Shown here: positions 24,411 to 34,989 of the stretch, one piece after another
How positions within the stretch are numbered: the first letter of the stretch is position 1
Layout: each line of letters begins with the position of its first letter
Source: Bolinopsis microptera
Taxonomy: Eukaryota; Ctenophora; Tentaculata; Lobata; Bolinopsidae
NCBI RefSeq assembly: GCF_026151205.1
Contig: NC_087073.1
Span: 20,908,658-20,972,657, forward strand
Length of the DNA stretch: 64,000 nucleotides
Direction: 5' to 3'
Notes under the pieces: generated by a model
What the model was told of the DNA's origin: nothing
What the model saw: only the letters and a program-made list of their open reading frames with translations
Database searches by the model: none
Position numbers and translations under genes: made by a program

Positions 24411-27400
24411 TCTTCTCTCACTTTCTTGTATAACCTGGTTAATAGTTAGGTAGATTAGAATAGGGAACAGAGTTTATTATTATAGTTAGGTTACGGCCAG
24501 GAGTTTATTATCTTTCCTCGGTTTCACACTAACAATCTGAGTTATTCATCGTAACTAATGTAAAACTACAAATCATCATTAATACCACACTTACCAAACA
24601 AGAGGGAAGAAGATAGAACCAGCTGTTCTGAAAATATAAACTGTAAAATTAACGGAAACAACCAGACAAATACTGAAATACCGCCCCCACCAGTACTACT
24701 CGTTTCAAAGAAGTCAACATACCCTGTACCTATAACATACCCTACCAATAACAGTACTTACAGTAGGGTACCTAAAAGTGCGTACTTACAGAAAGTCTAT
24801 TGGTTCACCAGGGCTCACGTTGAAGATGAACTGTCCAATAATAACACGTACAATCACAAAGAAGACGAAGTTAACAAGGTACACCACCATGAAGAGAATC
24901 TGCAACAGGAAAGTGGCGAACTCTCTGAAAAGTGTTGTGATTACAAGAGAAGTAAAGTTCCTAATGTAGACAGACCGTGGGGATTTGGGTTTGAAGTTCA
25001 ATAATACAAATAACTATTAAATATAGTTAGATAAACTAACAAACGCAGTGGATTACTCACTTGATAGGACCATCGATATCGTACTTCGTAATGAGGAATA
25101 ATCCACCAACAAAAGCAAGCATCGTTACAACGAATGGTATTATCAACAACTTGATGCCTCTCTGAGATGAAAGATTTATAATAATCACAGCACATACTAC
25201 ATAAGTCAACTATTAAGGTTATTGTTAAAACAATATCAAATAACGGAGTAGTTCGCTGTTTATTAGTCTCATGATTGAAATACTGATATCTGGATATTAT
25301 CCGGTTTGAAGAGACAAGGACAAATGAAACAAGGAAGTTAGGAGTAAAGGCAAATTTTCGGCGTCAACGCCATCATCAGGCTAACGCCATCTTTTTAGCC
25401 TGAAGATGGCGTTGACGCCGAAAATTTGCCTTTACTCCTAACTTCCTTGTTTCATTTGTCCTTGTCTCTTCAAACCGGATAATATCCAGATATCAGTTAA
25501 AACAATAATGCAACTAACTGGCTAGTTTCTTAAATAAAGTGTTTACACTCCTAAATCAAATAAAAAGCTGAGATGGTAGAGGGACAAACCTGATAGTCGA
25601 TAAAAGCGGAGAAACCGTTCAAATGGTTGGAAGTACAGTTGAAGTAAGAGCCAGGATAGTAAGACAAAGTGTGGACGGTTGTAGAGTCAACGTTTAGGAT
25701 ACCCTAAACACGATGAAATATTACTTACAATAATATCTCAGTAACTATTTGCCAGATCGACATTTTATTTCGAGATTTCTTATTCTGTTTAGATTACAAA
25801 TAACTTGATTACTTAACAATTTTAGAGTTAGACGATTAATGAATTCTCCCATTTGTTGCTGGGAAGCGAAAAGTACGCGTACCTGAAGTATTGGGAGGTA
25901 TTGCAGGAGAAGTTGTTTAGTAGATACGATGTTAGCAGAAGTGCAGTTGATCGGCGGGTTGTCTGAATAGTCATCATAAAGTGTCGCCTGAAAGTTATCT
26001 GTTATCTATGTTATGTTAACTAAAAGTTATAGAGGGGGGGGGGGGGGGGTTATAAAGTCGGTTAAAAACAAATTTATAAATCTACAGAAACAAGAGATAC
26101 ATTCCTCAAATAGCATCAAACATTCAAACAGTTAACATGGGGGGGGGGGGGGGGGTGCAGTTAACAGAGGGGGGGGGGGGGGGGTGGGGTGCAGTAAACA
26201 GAGGGGGGGGGGGCGGGGTGGAGTTAACAGAGGGGGGGAAATTAACAGTGGGGGGGGGGCGGGGTGGAGTTAACAGAGGGGGGGGGGGGGGGCGGGGTGG
26301 AGTTAACAGAGGGGGGTGGAGTTAACAGAGGGGGGGTGCAGCAAACCCTGCTGTTATCTTTAGCGGTGTTCTTGTGATAGGAATTGTTGAGGAAGAGGGC
26401 TTCATACTTTTGCGAAGTTACATTGTTGAACTTTTTTCCTGGTAAAACGTCAGGTCGACCATCTAGTTTTACAAAGATACCCTGAAGAAGTATGCGTGAG
26501 GGGCAGAGAAAAGAAAATACCACAATAGTTACAAGTGATGGGTCATGTCGTCGGCCACTAAAACAGTACACTATACACTGTATAACAAGAAAAACACATT
26601 ATTACAACAATAAACATTCTTACCGCCACGACAGGAACGTCGTACAGAAAATAGAAAGTATTATCCCGCATACAGGTTGCTTTCACCCAATAAAAGCTAG
26701 TGATGTTGCAGACTCCATCAGATCTGTAAGCATCTGAAATATATTGAATTTTTAATTAGACCCCACAACTCCATTTATGGTATCCAAATCTTATATACGC
26801 TTTATTAGGGGAATTAGTCTTAAATCGTTTTATAAGCGCACTGTGAAGTGAACAGCGTATCGAGGTAGGTGCAGTGTGCAGAAGGTAGGTGCAGTGTGCA
26901 GAAGGTAGGTGCAGTGTGCAGAAGGTAGGTGCAGTTTGCAGAAGGTAGGTGCAGTGTGCAGAAGGTAGGTGCAGTGTGCAGAAGGTAGGTGCAGTGTGCA
27001 GAAGGTAGGTGCAGTGTGCAGAAGGTAGGTGCAGTGTGCAGAAGGTAGGTGCAGTGTGCAGAAGGTAGGTGCAGTGTGCAGAAGGTAGGTGCAGTGTGCA
27101 GAAGGTAGGTGCAGTGTGCAGAAGGTAGGTGTAGTGTGCAGAAGGTACGTGCAGTGTGCACCACCTCCCCACAGAAGGTAGGTGCAGTGTGCACCACCTC
27201 CCCACAGAAGGTACGTGCAGTGTGCACCACCTCCCCACAGAAGGTAGGTGCAGTGTGCACCACCTCCCCACAGAAGGTAGGTGCAGTGTGCACCACCTCC
27301 CCACAGAAGGTAGGTGCAGTGTGCACCACCTCCCCACAGAAGGTACGTGCAGTGTGCACCACCTCCCCACAGAAGGTACGAACCACGGTTAATGGGATTC

Positions 27401-27555
27401 ACTATCTTCACTATCTGAACAATAATAGCGGCTAAAACTGCAAATGTGAACAGTTTCGAGATCCAGCCTTTCGTCTTTTTTTCCATCCCAACACGTGGCC
27501 GGTAAACATTGGCTGGTACTTCGGGCCCAACAACAAACAAATCGTTCTGTTCCAA
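24359..27555 (-). CDS. Four-transmembrane protein of unrecognised family, paralogue A
   Basis: Nine exons: 27555-27384, 26733-26624, 26481-26347, 25987-25883, 25703-25590, 25161-25061, 24924-24790, 24627-24595 and 24434-24359 (326 residues, all phases consistent). Topology: short cytosolic N-terminus, TM1 (LFTFAVLAAIIVQIV), an ectodomain of about 170 residues with conserved Cys pairs (GVCNITSFYWVKATC, NCTS twice) and N-glycosylation sites, TM2 (LLIIPFVVTMLAFVGGLFLI), TM3 (LFMVVYLVNFVFFVIVRVII), TM4 (AGSIFFPLV), then a short basic, Ser-rich tail. The layout with the big loop between TM1 and TM2 is not that of tetraspanins; function unknown. Paralogue B matches in exon number, order and phases. 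The exon 1 donor is uncertain: GTTCGT at 27383, or GTGGTG at 27362 inside the repeat, both phase 1. Confidence 0.78.
25284..25495. mobile_element. Near-perfect 212-bp palindrome (hairpin element)
   Basis: Arms of about 95 bases begin TGATATCTGGATATTATCCG and end with its complement, around a short spacer. Read toward the outside, each arm contains CTGATGA or CTGAAGA, a GGCG-TTGA-CGCC hairpin and GAAAA. It lies in the intron between exons 5 and 6 of the four-TM gene A and looks like a non-autonomous hairpin element. Confidence 0.85.
26030..26340 (+). repeat. Poly-G / GTTAACAGAGG repeat cluster
   Basis: Runs of 9 to 18 G are separated by TGGAGTTAACAGA-type linkers, about nine units. It lies between exons 3 and 4 of the four-TM gene A. 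On the coding strand it is C-rich. Confidence 0.9.
26868..27378 (-). repeat. 33-bp donor-bearing minisatellite and its 20-bp deletion derivative
   Basis: On the minus strand the array starts inside the end of four-TM exon 1. About seven 33-bp units (CTTCTGTGGGGAG|GTGGTG core) are followed by about 13 units of 20 bp that lack a 13-bp segment (TGTGGGGAGGTGG). The 33-bp units stay in frame with exon 1 and would encode repeated YLLWGGGAHCT; the frame in fact stays open through the entire array. Confidence 0.93.
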
Positions 27556-28936
27556 TATGTAATCTTTTCACATGACTAGATCCTAAAGAAAAGTGATTAG
27601 TCAGTGCTACTATTAACTATTAATATTAAATTGAATCATAATTGATTTTTTGGGACAAAGTGAGAGTCCCCACTCAGTTTTCCAAACAAATAGTTGTCAA
27701 CATTTCGGCCCACGCCTTTGTCATGGACGAGACGTTACATAGCTCAATAAATGTAATAGATTTGTATTTTGTAGTGTTGTAATTAGTTTACAGAGGGAAA
27801 ATAGATTATTATTAAATTGAATAATAAATTGAATTATTAATTAATCATATTTATTTATTGCGCGCGTGCAATTTTGGCGCACTTAAAGCAAAAATAATAT
27901 TAGCGCCGCTTACATACAAAATATTGTGTAGACCTTGTCACAAATGTAAACAAAAATGTTACCCTGGTAAGTATACATCAACTTCCTAATCTAACTATTG
28001 TTCATGCATAGAAACAAAGGAATTTATGAGGCAAAGACGAATACATGTCACAAAGTTTTAAAAATATCGAGCTAGGATCTTGTTAGTTACATTGCGTGAG
28101 GGAAGATTGGATTTTTGATAGCGCCCTAGCGGGGCCCCGCACTAACTTACGTTAAGTTAGTAAGTGTGTTTGGAATAATGCCCTAATGTGCAGTAGTATC
28201 TATGACGATAATATCTTAGGTTTTATATAATGTTATATATTATATAATATATTGGGGGTTATCATAATAGTTACCATGTTATATTCTGTTAGGGAAATGA
28301 GAGAAGGTTAATTGAATTAGTAAAAATATCGTATTTTAAGTATAAAAGTGTGCAAGCAAATCAAACAAATGGTTTGTATAATGAATAACAGAGCAGTGCT
28401 ACTCGGTAACTGTGGTTATAACGACGGCCAGGGTAAAATGTAGTAATATGATGAAGGGTTGAAAATTAAGAATCCTCCAAGTCTCAAACACGTAACGAAA
28501 TCTTTTGCTTGAATATTAGGAATTTGAATGTTGAATTTGCAATTATACACGCTATTTCATTTATGATATATTATACGAAACTAGTATGATATTTAATTAT
28601 ACTTTACACAATATAACAATTAATCGCTTTATAACTTCAAAAATCAAGAAATAAAAAAACTTCAATTATCTGTATTCTGGACAATAGTGTAAAAAATAAA
28701 CCTAAAATTAAAGTGCAAACATCAAAGCTAAAAAATTAGATTATTCTGTTCCAAATTAAGGCAGACTGCATCATAACGATAAACCATAATATTCAGATTT
28801 TTATAAGCTAGGTAGTCTAATAAATTGTTGCAATACCTGTACTTGAGAGTAGTGATAACAAAGTCTCAGATGTAAGATATGTGAGGAATTTGCCTATAAA
28901 GAACTGTGATATCTATATTATGTGTTGTTGCGTATT
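27556..28936. other. Spacer between the tandem four-TM genes
   Basis: AT-rich and without recognised exons. It contains the 3' flank of paralogue B and the 5' flank of paralogue A. A phrase near 27690-27730 (CAACATTTCGGCCCACGCCT) looks repeat-derived. Confidence 0.5.
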
Positions 28937-29025
28937 CTAACTGGAAGATGAGTCGCTCGGCTTGATACACCTCTTTATCTTGTCTCGGATCCTGCGTTAT
29001 TAGTTTGTTAGTTACCTCCAATCTC

Positions 29026-29057
<32 letters not shown>

Positions 29058-32000
29058 GATAATCCCAAAACTTCTGTACTAAGTTACATTACAACGATAA
29101 GCCAAAGGTAACAAAAGAATTGTTACTTACCATCTGAAGATAATTAAAATAGACCCTTTATTGCTGAAAATACAAACGTGTTAAAAACTCAGCAAGTTAA
29201 AATTAAAAAAGATGTTACCTAAATGAATTGCTGAATATCATGTTAAGGGTACCGGCAGAATTTCAGAAATTAGTAAATTCCAGAATTTACAGACCGCAAT
29301 CTAACAAAAGCAAATTTGGGAAATGGGAAAACTAAAGAAAGTACCATGGTAACTCACAAGGATTCCTCTAAATTTAAAGAAGGTTCGATGTTAAAGATAG
29401 ACCAGCCGATGATAGCGATAAAGATCACATAGAGTACGACATGTATAAGAAATGCAACAAGGTACAGTGGCATCACTATCATGGTGGAAAACGCCCTGAA
29501 AGTTACTTTGTGTCATTAAACCTTACTACTATATTTTGTAGGTTATATAAAGTTAGATTCTAGTACTTTAACTGTACTATAGATACTACATTCTAACCTT
29601 TATCACAGTGGTTCCCAACAATTAATTGTGATGTTTGTGTCTTATAACAGCTCCTCTCACGTGAAAATAACAATTACCTTATCTATCTCCTTCTATCTCT
29701 TTTATCATATATATATTATATATATTACATATATATAAGAGAAAAGATGAAAACTTACTTTATAGGACCGTCATCATCATGATCGATTATGTAGACTAGT
29801 CCCAACCCAATCAGTATAAAGTTGAGAAGAAATGGTATCATCAGAAACTTGCTAACTCTCTGAACAATATTTCATGATTAGAAACTACAAGGGGCATTCA
29901 GGGGGGGGGGGGGGGGGGGTACAGAGCAATTAGTTAGTCAGAACAACAGGAAGTTTAAGTGCTTCAAATTATAACAAGTCTAGCTAGAGAAATTAAACTT
30001 TAATGTAAACTGTAATGTAAACTGTAATGTAAACTGTAATGTAAACTGTAATGTAAACTGTAATGTAAACTGTAATGTAACTGTAATGTAAACTGTAATG
30101 TAAAGTGTAATGTAAACTGTAATGTTTATCGGCCAGGTAGCGCAGTTGGTTAGCCAGCTTTGCAATCGTGAGGTTGCGGGTTCAAATCCCACTGCCTGCC
30201 TGGTCGTGGGGTGAGTGTCGTTGACATTCAGCTAAGGATCGTGAGTGGTCTATGCAGCCCCCCGGTCTACTCAGCCGAATACTCGAGAAATCGGGTGTGA
30301 GGGTTAAATGAGGAGCTGCACATTGCAGCAAAGTCTCGGGCGAAGAAAGTATGGTACACACTACCTTAACCGTCACTGGCTAAAAACAAATCCTTCGGCT
30401 TCCTGTAATTGGCTGGTTGCACTTGTGTAACAATATGGCTGTTGGAATACTCCGAAGTAAAATAAGTGTATAGATTTAAAAAAAAACTGTAATGTAAATT
30501 GTAATGTAAACTGTAATGTAAACTTTAATGTAAACTGTAATGTAAACTGTAATGTAAACTATAATGTAAAGTGTAATGTAAACTGTAATGTAAACTGTTA
30601 TGTTGACTGCATTGTTAATTGTAATGTTAAATAATAGTACTATGTTTACAGTATGTACTGAAGGGGTATCCTAGGAAGTTTCTTGAACTTTTAACAGGTA
30701 CCCCTCCTCATTTAACCCTCAATTAAGTTTCCTATCATTCGGCTGAGTCGACCGAGGAGATCATAAATGTAATGTTAACTGTAATGTTGACTGTTATGTA
30801 AACTGTAATGTAAACTGTAATGTAAAGTGTAATGTAAACTGTAATGTAAACTGTAATGTAAACTGTAATGTAACTGTAATGTAAAGTGTAATGTAAAGTG
30901 TAATGTAAACTGTAATGTAAACTGTAATGTAAACTGTAATGTAAACTGTAATGTAAACTGTAATGTAAACTTTAATATAAACTGTTATGTAAATTGTAAT
31001 GTAAACTGTAACGTTAACTGCAGTGTAAACTGTAATGTATCCTCACCTTGTAATTCAAGTAAACATGTGTAGAGTTGAGGTAGGAGCAGTCAATGAATTT
31101 ATTTGGGTAGAGTTTTGGTAGGTTCTCAGTTAAGGACTCCACGTCCAAAACGTCCTATAAAATATAACTATATTATATAGTTTTACACGGTTACTAGTCA
31201 ACCTCTATGTGTTAGTTAGCAGCAGCTACACGTATCCTAACAAAGAAATTATCATTAAAAGATAATGTGTTATTAGAACTCACCTTAAAGACAGGTAAAT
31301 AGTTCACTAATTTCTGTTTTGTTGAAATAAAGCTGGCTTTAGAGCAGTCCAACAAACTTTTATTTGTTAAATCGTCCACTAAAAACCCCTGAAATGTTAT
31401 TTTTAGAACAGCTTTTCAACGAAATATCAAGCTGTACACAGTACAGTGTAGTTAGACAGTATCACATCAGCCCAGAATGGGTATCTCTTAGCGACTGCAA
31501 CAAGACACTTACTTGTGTAGGTAGAGATAATTGATTGTTGTTTACGAAGAGACGCACAAAGTCCATGCTTGCAGGGTCCATATGTCGCCAGAACCGACCC
31601 TGAAATGGATAATTAATCTCAGAAAGTTCAAGGTTGTTACTCTAGCTTAGTAGCACTACATTCGATAGTTAGACATTTCAAAACCCAATTGGAAGAAGAC
31701 ATTTGAATAGCAAGGTTGATGTACCGATAAGGAGGGAGAATAGTATAGTGTATTTACCGATAAGGAGGGAGAATAGTAAAGTGTATTTACCGATAAGGAG
31801 GGAGAAGAGTATAGTGTATTTACCGATAAGGAGGGAGAAGAGTATAGTGTATCTACCGATAAGGAGGGAGAATAGTATAGTGTAATTACCGATAAGGAGG
31901 GAGAAGAGTATAGTGTATTTACTGATAAGGAGGGAGAAGAGTATAGTGTATTTACCGATAAGGAGGGAGAAGAGTATAGTGTATTTACCGATAAGGAGGG

Positions 32001-32854
32001 AGAATAGTAAAGTGTATTTACCGATAAGGAAGGAGAAGAGTATAGTGTATTTACCGATAAGGAGGGAGAAGAGTATAGTGTATTTACCGATAAGGAGGGA
32101 GAATAGTATAGTGTATTTACCGATAAGGAGGGGGAATAGTAAAGTGTATTTACCGATAAGGAGGGAGAATAGTATAGTGTATTTACCGATAAGGAGGGAG
32201 AATAGTAAAGTGTATTTACCGATAAGGAGGGAGAATAGTAAAGTGTATCTACCGATAAGGAGGAAGAAGAGTAAAGTGTATTTACCGATAAGGAGGGAGA
32301 ATAGTAAAGTGTATTTACCGATAAGGAGGGAGAAGAGTATACTGTATTTACCGATAAGGAGGAATAATAGTATAGTGTATTTACCGATAGGAAGGGAGAA
32401 GAGTAAAGTGTATTTACCGATAAGGAGGGAGAATATTATAGTGTATTTACCGATAAGGAGGGAGAATAGTATAGTGCATTTACCGATAAGGAGGGAGAAG
32501 AGTATAGTGAATTTACCGATAAGGAGGGAGAAGAGTATAGTGTATTTGGTGTGGTCCTATTACACTGTGTTAGAACCCATGTTAACAGTGTTATGTGACA
32601 ATACCCGTCTACTACAGCTGCATCTGGAAATATTACAATAACTGTAATTACATTATAATAACTGTCATTACATCTACTTAAAGTCTGAACTTTAGTCGTC
32701 AGTAATTAATGATACACAGAAGGGGCTACAGAGAACTAACAGTGTGTTTCTTACCGTGTGTCATGGGGTTTATGACATATAAACCTTGGCAGACAAGTGT
32801 TACTATGGTAACTGCAGTGAACAACCTTGCTCCCCATACCTTCAGACCTGCCAT
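28937..32854 (-). CDS. Four-transmembrane protein of unrecognised family, paralogue B
   Basis: Nine exons: 32854-32755, 32623-32517, 31599-31513, 31388-31284, 31154-31047, 29859-29759, 29495-29358, 29163-29131 and 28991-28937 (277 residues, all phases consistent and the same as in paralogue A). Exons 6 and 8 have the same lengths as in A (101 and 33 bases). Matching blocks include LFTAVTIVTLVCQGLYVINP, DGYCHITLLTWVLTQC, DCSKASFISTKQKLVNYLP, IDCSYLNST, MIPFLLNFILIGLGLVYIID, DDDGPI, VVLYVIFIAIIGWSIFNIEP and GSILIIF, then a basic, Ser-rich tail ending SDSSSS. The N-terminus is shorter than in A and the start may lie further upstream. Function is unknown; the pair arose by tandem duplication, old enough for strong divergence. 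Confidence 0.78.
29015..29053 (+). repeat. Poly-G tract (about 27 G)
   Basis: A homopolymer run in the last intron of the four-TM gene B, followed by TTAAGATAATCC. A second G run of about 20 lies at 29900-29919. Confidence 0.9.
30130..30486 (+). mobile_element. tRNA-derived SINE, copy 2
   Basis: The head folds like a tRNA: GGCCAGG at the start can pair with CCTGGTC about 70 bases on, with A box TAGCGCAGTTGG and B box GGTTCAAATCC. The body has TCTACTCAGCCGAATACTCG and GAGGGTTAAATGAGGAG, shared with copy 1. It ends in an A-rich tail (about 30477-30486) and sits in the 12-bp array, with array units resuming directly after it. Confidence 0.85.
30698..30770 (-). mobile_element. SINE body fragment (inverted)
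   Basis: The reverse complement reads CTCCTCGGTCGACTCAGCCG, then AATGATAGGAAACTTAATTG and AGGGTTAAATGAGGAGGGGT, matching the body of the SINE at 13354. The tRNA head is missing. Confidence 0.85.
31720..32545 (-). repeat. 33-bp donor-bearing minisatellite at exon 2 of paralogue B, about 25 units
   Basis: The minus-strand unit is GTAAATACACTATACTCTTC followed by TCCCTCCTTATCG. Exon 2 ends in ...CCTTATCG|GTAAAT, so each unit repeats the last bases of the exon and its donor. Units are multiples of three and the donor is phase 0. The first two units after the exon are open; the third contains a stop in that frame. Confidence 0.95.
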
Positions 32855-33931
32855 CTCACATCCTGTTTTTATGTTGTGTTTACATGATCTGAGTAGTTAT
32901 ATGTTAATTACCTAGTTACACATCATGTAATTAGGATCTGAGTAGTTATATGTTAATTACCTAGTTACACAGCATCCTTGTCACACAGCATGTAACTAGG
33001 ATACCAATACTAGCATTATCAACTTCATTAGGTATATCGGATACATTATTACGTAATATTATGAATAAATATTGGCAATATCGATAATTAAAATAAGGTA
33101 TTGACTTTGCTTTCTTTAGCTGTACAAATAACAGAAGTACACACTACAATGATACACATTACAGTGTATACACACTACAGTGTATACAGACAGCACTATG
33201 TCTAGTGTCTACATCAGAGCACTAATGACATAACAGGTGGTTTGGTTTACGTACTGTGCTCTCTATTATATATTATATAGTGTCTATCTATACACCCGGT
33301 GTAGAGGGTGTGTGAACCTAATGTAGTACATAATATGTGTGTTATTTTATGTGTGGAGATGTTCACCAAACACCCTGTGCTGAATAGTTCAGATAATAAG
33401 GCGAGGTGTAGCACTGCATTTGTATTATATCGTATACCATTGTTTTCAGTATAAGACATGGGGCACACAATAGATGAGATTAATTGTCAGGCGGGAGTGT
33501 CCCCGGACAATGGTAGGACAATGTTACTACTAACAATGTTACAATAGAGCACGTGCTAGTAGCTATAGAGCTACAGTGCTACAGCAGCAATCAGGCTGTG
33601 TCATCCCTAGCAGAGGTCTGTGCTTTCCTCTTATTACTAGATTGATACCGAGAGTGCTGCTTCTTATTATGTTAGTTGACTCGAGCACAACTTCCCTCGC
33701 CTCTAATATTTTTTAACACATAAATTGTTAGCAGATTTATATTTATATTTTGTTTACAACAATCGAATAACAACAATCAAATATGGTCAACCCACTCACA
33801 AGAGTGAAAAAAGATATCTTTGGTGACAGAATTGTTTTGTTTAACTCCTGAATTTCTCCTTTCTTTTGATTAAAATTACACATTGTTTGCCCCAGCACAT
33901 CTTAATACAACTCATTCAGAGTTTACTACAG
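32855..33931. other. Divergent intergenic region
   Basis: It lies between the starts of four-TM gene B (-) and the sulfotransferase (+), so it should hold both promoters. A 41-base direct repeat (ATCTGAGTAGTTATATGTTA...) is found at about 32887 and 32936. ACAGTGTATACA repeats lie near 33160. Confidence 0.5.
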
Positions 33932-34989
33932 ATGGCAAAGATCAAGCTTTTCAAGCCTATGGATATTCCATATGAACACTTTGAAGTGAGCGGTGTCCCT
34001 ATGAGCCTACTTACAGGTGAAAACTAAGATTATACAACCTCGGCCGCGCCCAGTACATAAAATTGATAATCTATACGAAAAGATTCTTTACAATGATGTC
34101 ATAAGATCTTGAGTGTCATAAGTATAACCGCAATAACATTTTCTCACCTAAAATTCTATTTTAAAAGACTTTTGATTTGAAGATAAGGTGAGGTATTGTA
34201 GTAACTCAATTTTAATTGTCTTCAGGAAATGCATACTCCTACAACCTGATGAAGAATCTGGTCACTTCTGAGCAAGATACCTTCTTGGCATCTTTTCCGA
34301 AAAGTGGCACAACTTGGCTCCTAAACATAGTGTTCCATTTGATGGGAGAAGACAAGGACAATCAAAGAGTGGACGACATTATTCCCTGGTTGGATTGTGA
34401 TCCATACAATGTCAAAGATTGTGATGTTAGGCGCTATTTCAAAACTCATGTTCAATTATCATGGCTGCCCTACAATGATAAAGCTAAGTACATATATGTT
34501 GCAAGAAATCCTAAAGATGTTGCGGTCAGCTTCTACTATTTCCTAGAAAACATGCAAGTCCAGGCCCTAGGATACAAGAAAGAAAATACTATTGACATGT
34601 CCTCATTTATTGATTATTTTGGAGAAGGCAGAGTACTGTATGGTTGCTGGTGGAGACATGTAATGAGTTGGTATCAAGCGTCGCTTACCAACAAAAACAT
34701 ACTATTTGTGACTTATGAGGAAATGTCACAAAATATTGAAACCGTGATCTCTCAAATAGCTACATTCATGAACCAAGGTGTTGATGACACGAAAATATCA
34801 AGTATTGCCGAAAAATGTTCATTCAAAAGTATGAAGAATGACAAAAAGTCAAGTATGGCTTATTGCAAAAACTTCTGGAGAAAAGGAACTTGTGGAGATC
34901 ACGTTAACTTCTTCTCAAAAGAACAAATCAAGAATTTTGATGCAAAGTCTGAAAGTTTGCTTCCCACAGAGTTGATGAAAAGGTTATGA
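33932..34989 (+). CDS. Cytosolic sulfotransferase (SULT family)
   Basis: Two exons, 33932-34016 and 34226-34989, join in phase (G|GA) to give about 282 residues. The sequence has the PAPS 5'-phosphosulfate loop FPKSGTTW, the KTH motif with the likely catalytic His (FKTHVQLSWLP), the 3'-phosphate site YVARNPKDVAVSFYYF and the late loop RKGTCGDHVNFFSKEQ, corresponding to RKGxxGDW of the family with His in place of Trp. The enzyme would transfer sulfate from PAPS to a small hydroxyl or amine substrate, which cannot be told from sequence. The part from 34492 on, including the 3' flank, is copied downstream. Confidence 0.93.

Larger units (their letters stand above)
29998..31038 (+). repeat. 12-bp minisatellite (AAACTGTAATGT)n split by a SINE
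   Basis: Units of 12 bp with minor variants fill most of the intron between exons 5 and 6 of paralogue B. The array starts about 9 bases past the exon 5 donor (minus strand) and is interrupted by SINE sequence at 30130-30486 and 30698-30770. Unit phase is kept on both sides of the first SINE. Confidence 0.93.

Noticed and set aside
30130-30205. A functional tRNA gene
   Set aside because: A tRNA-like fold with a pairing acceptor stem is possible, but the body matches the SINE family and an A-rich tail ends it.
32709-32915. Plus-strand frame over four-TM exon 1
   Set aside because: Antisense shadow of the minus-strand exon, which has conserved paralogue sequence and splice sites.
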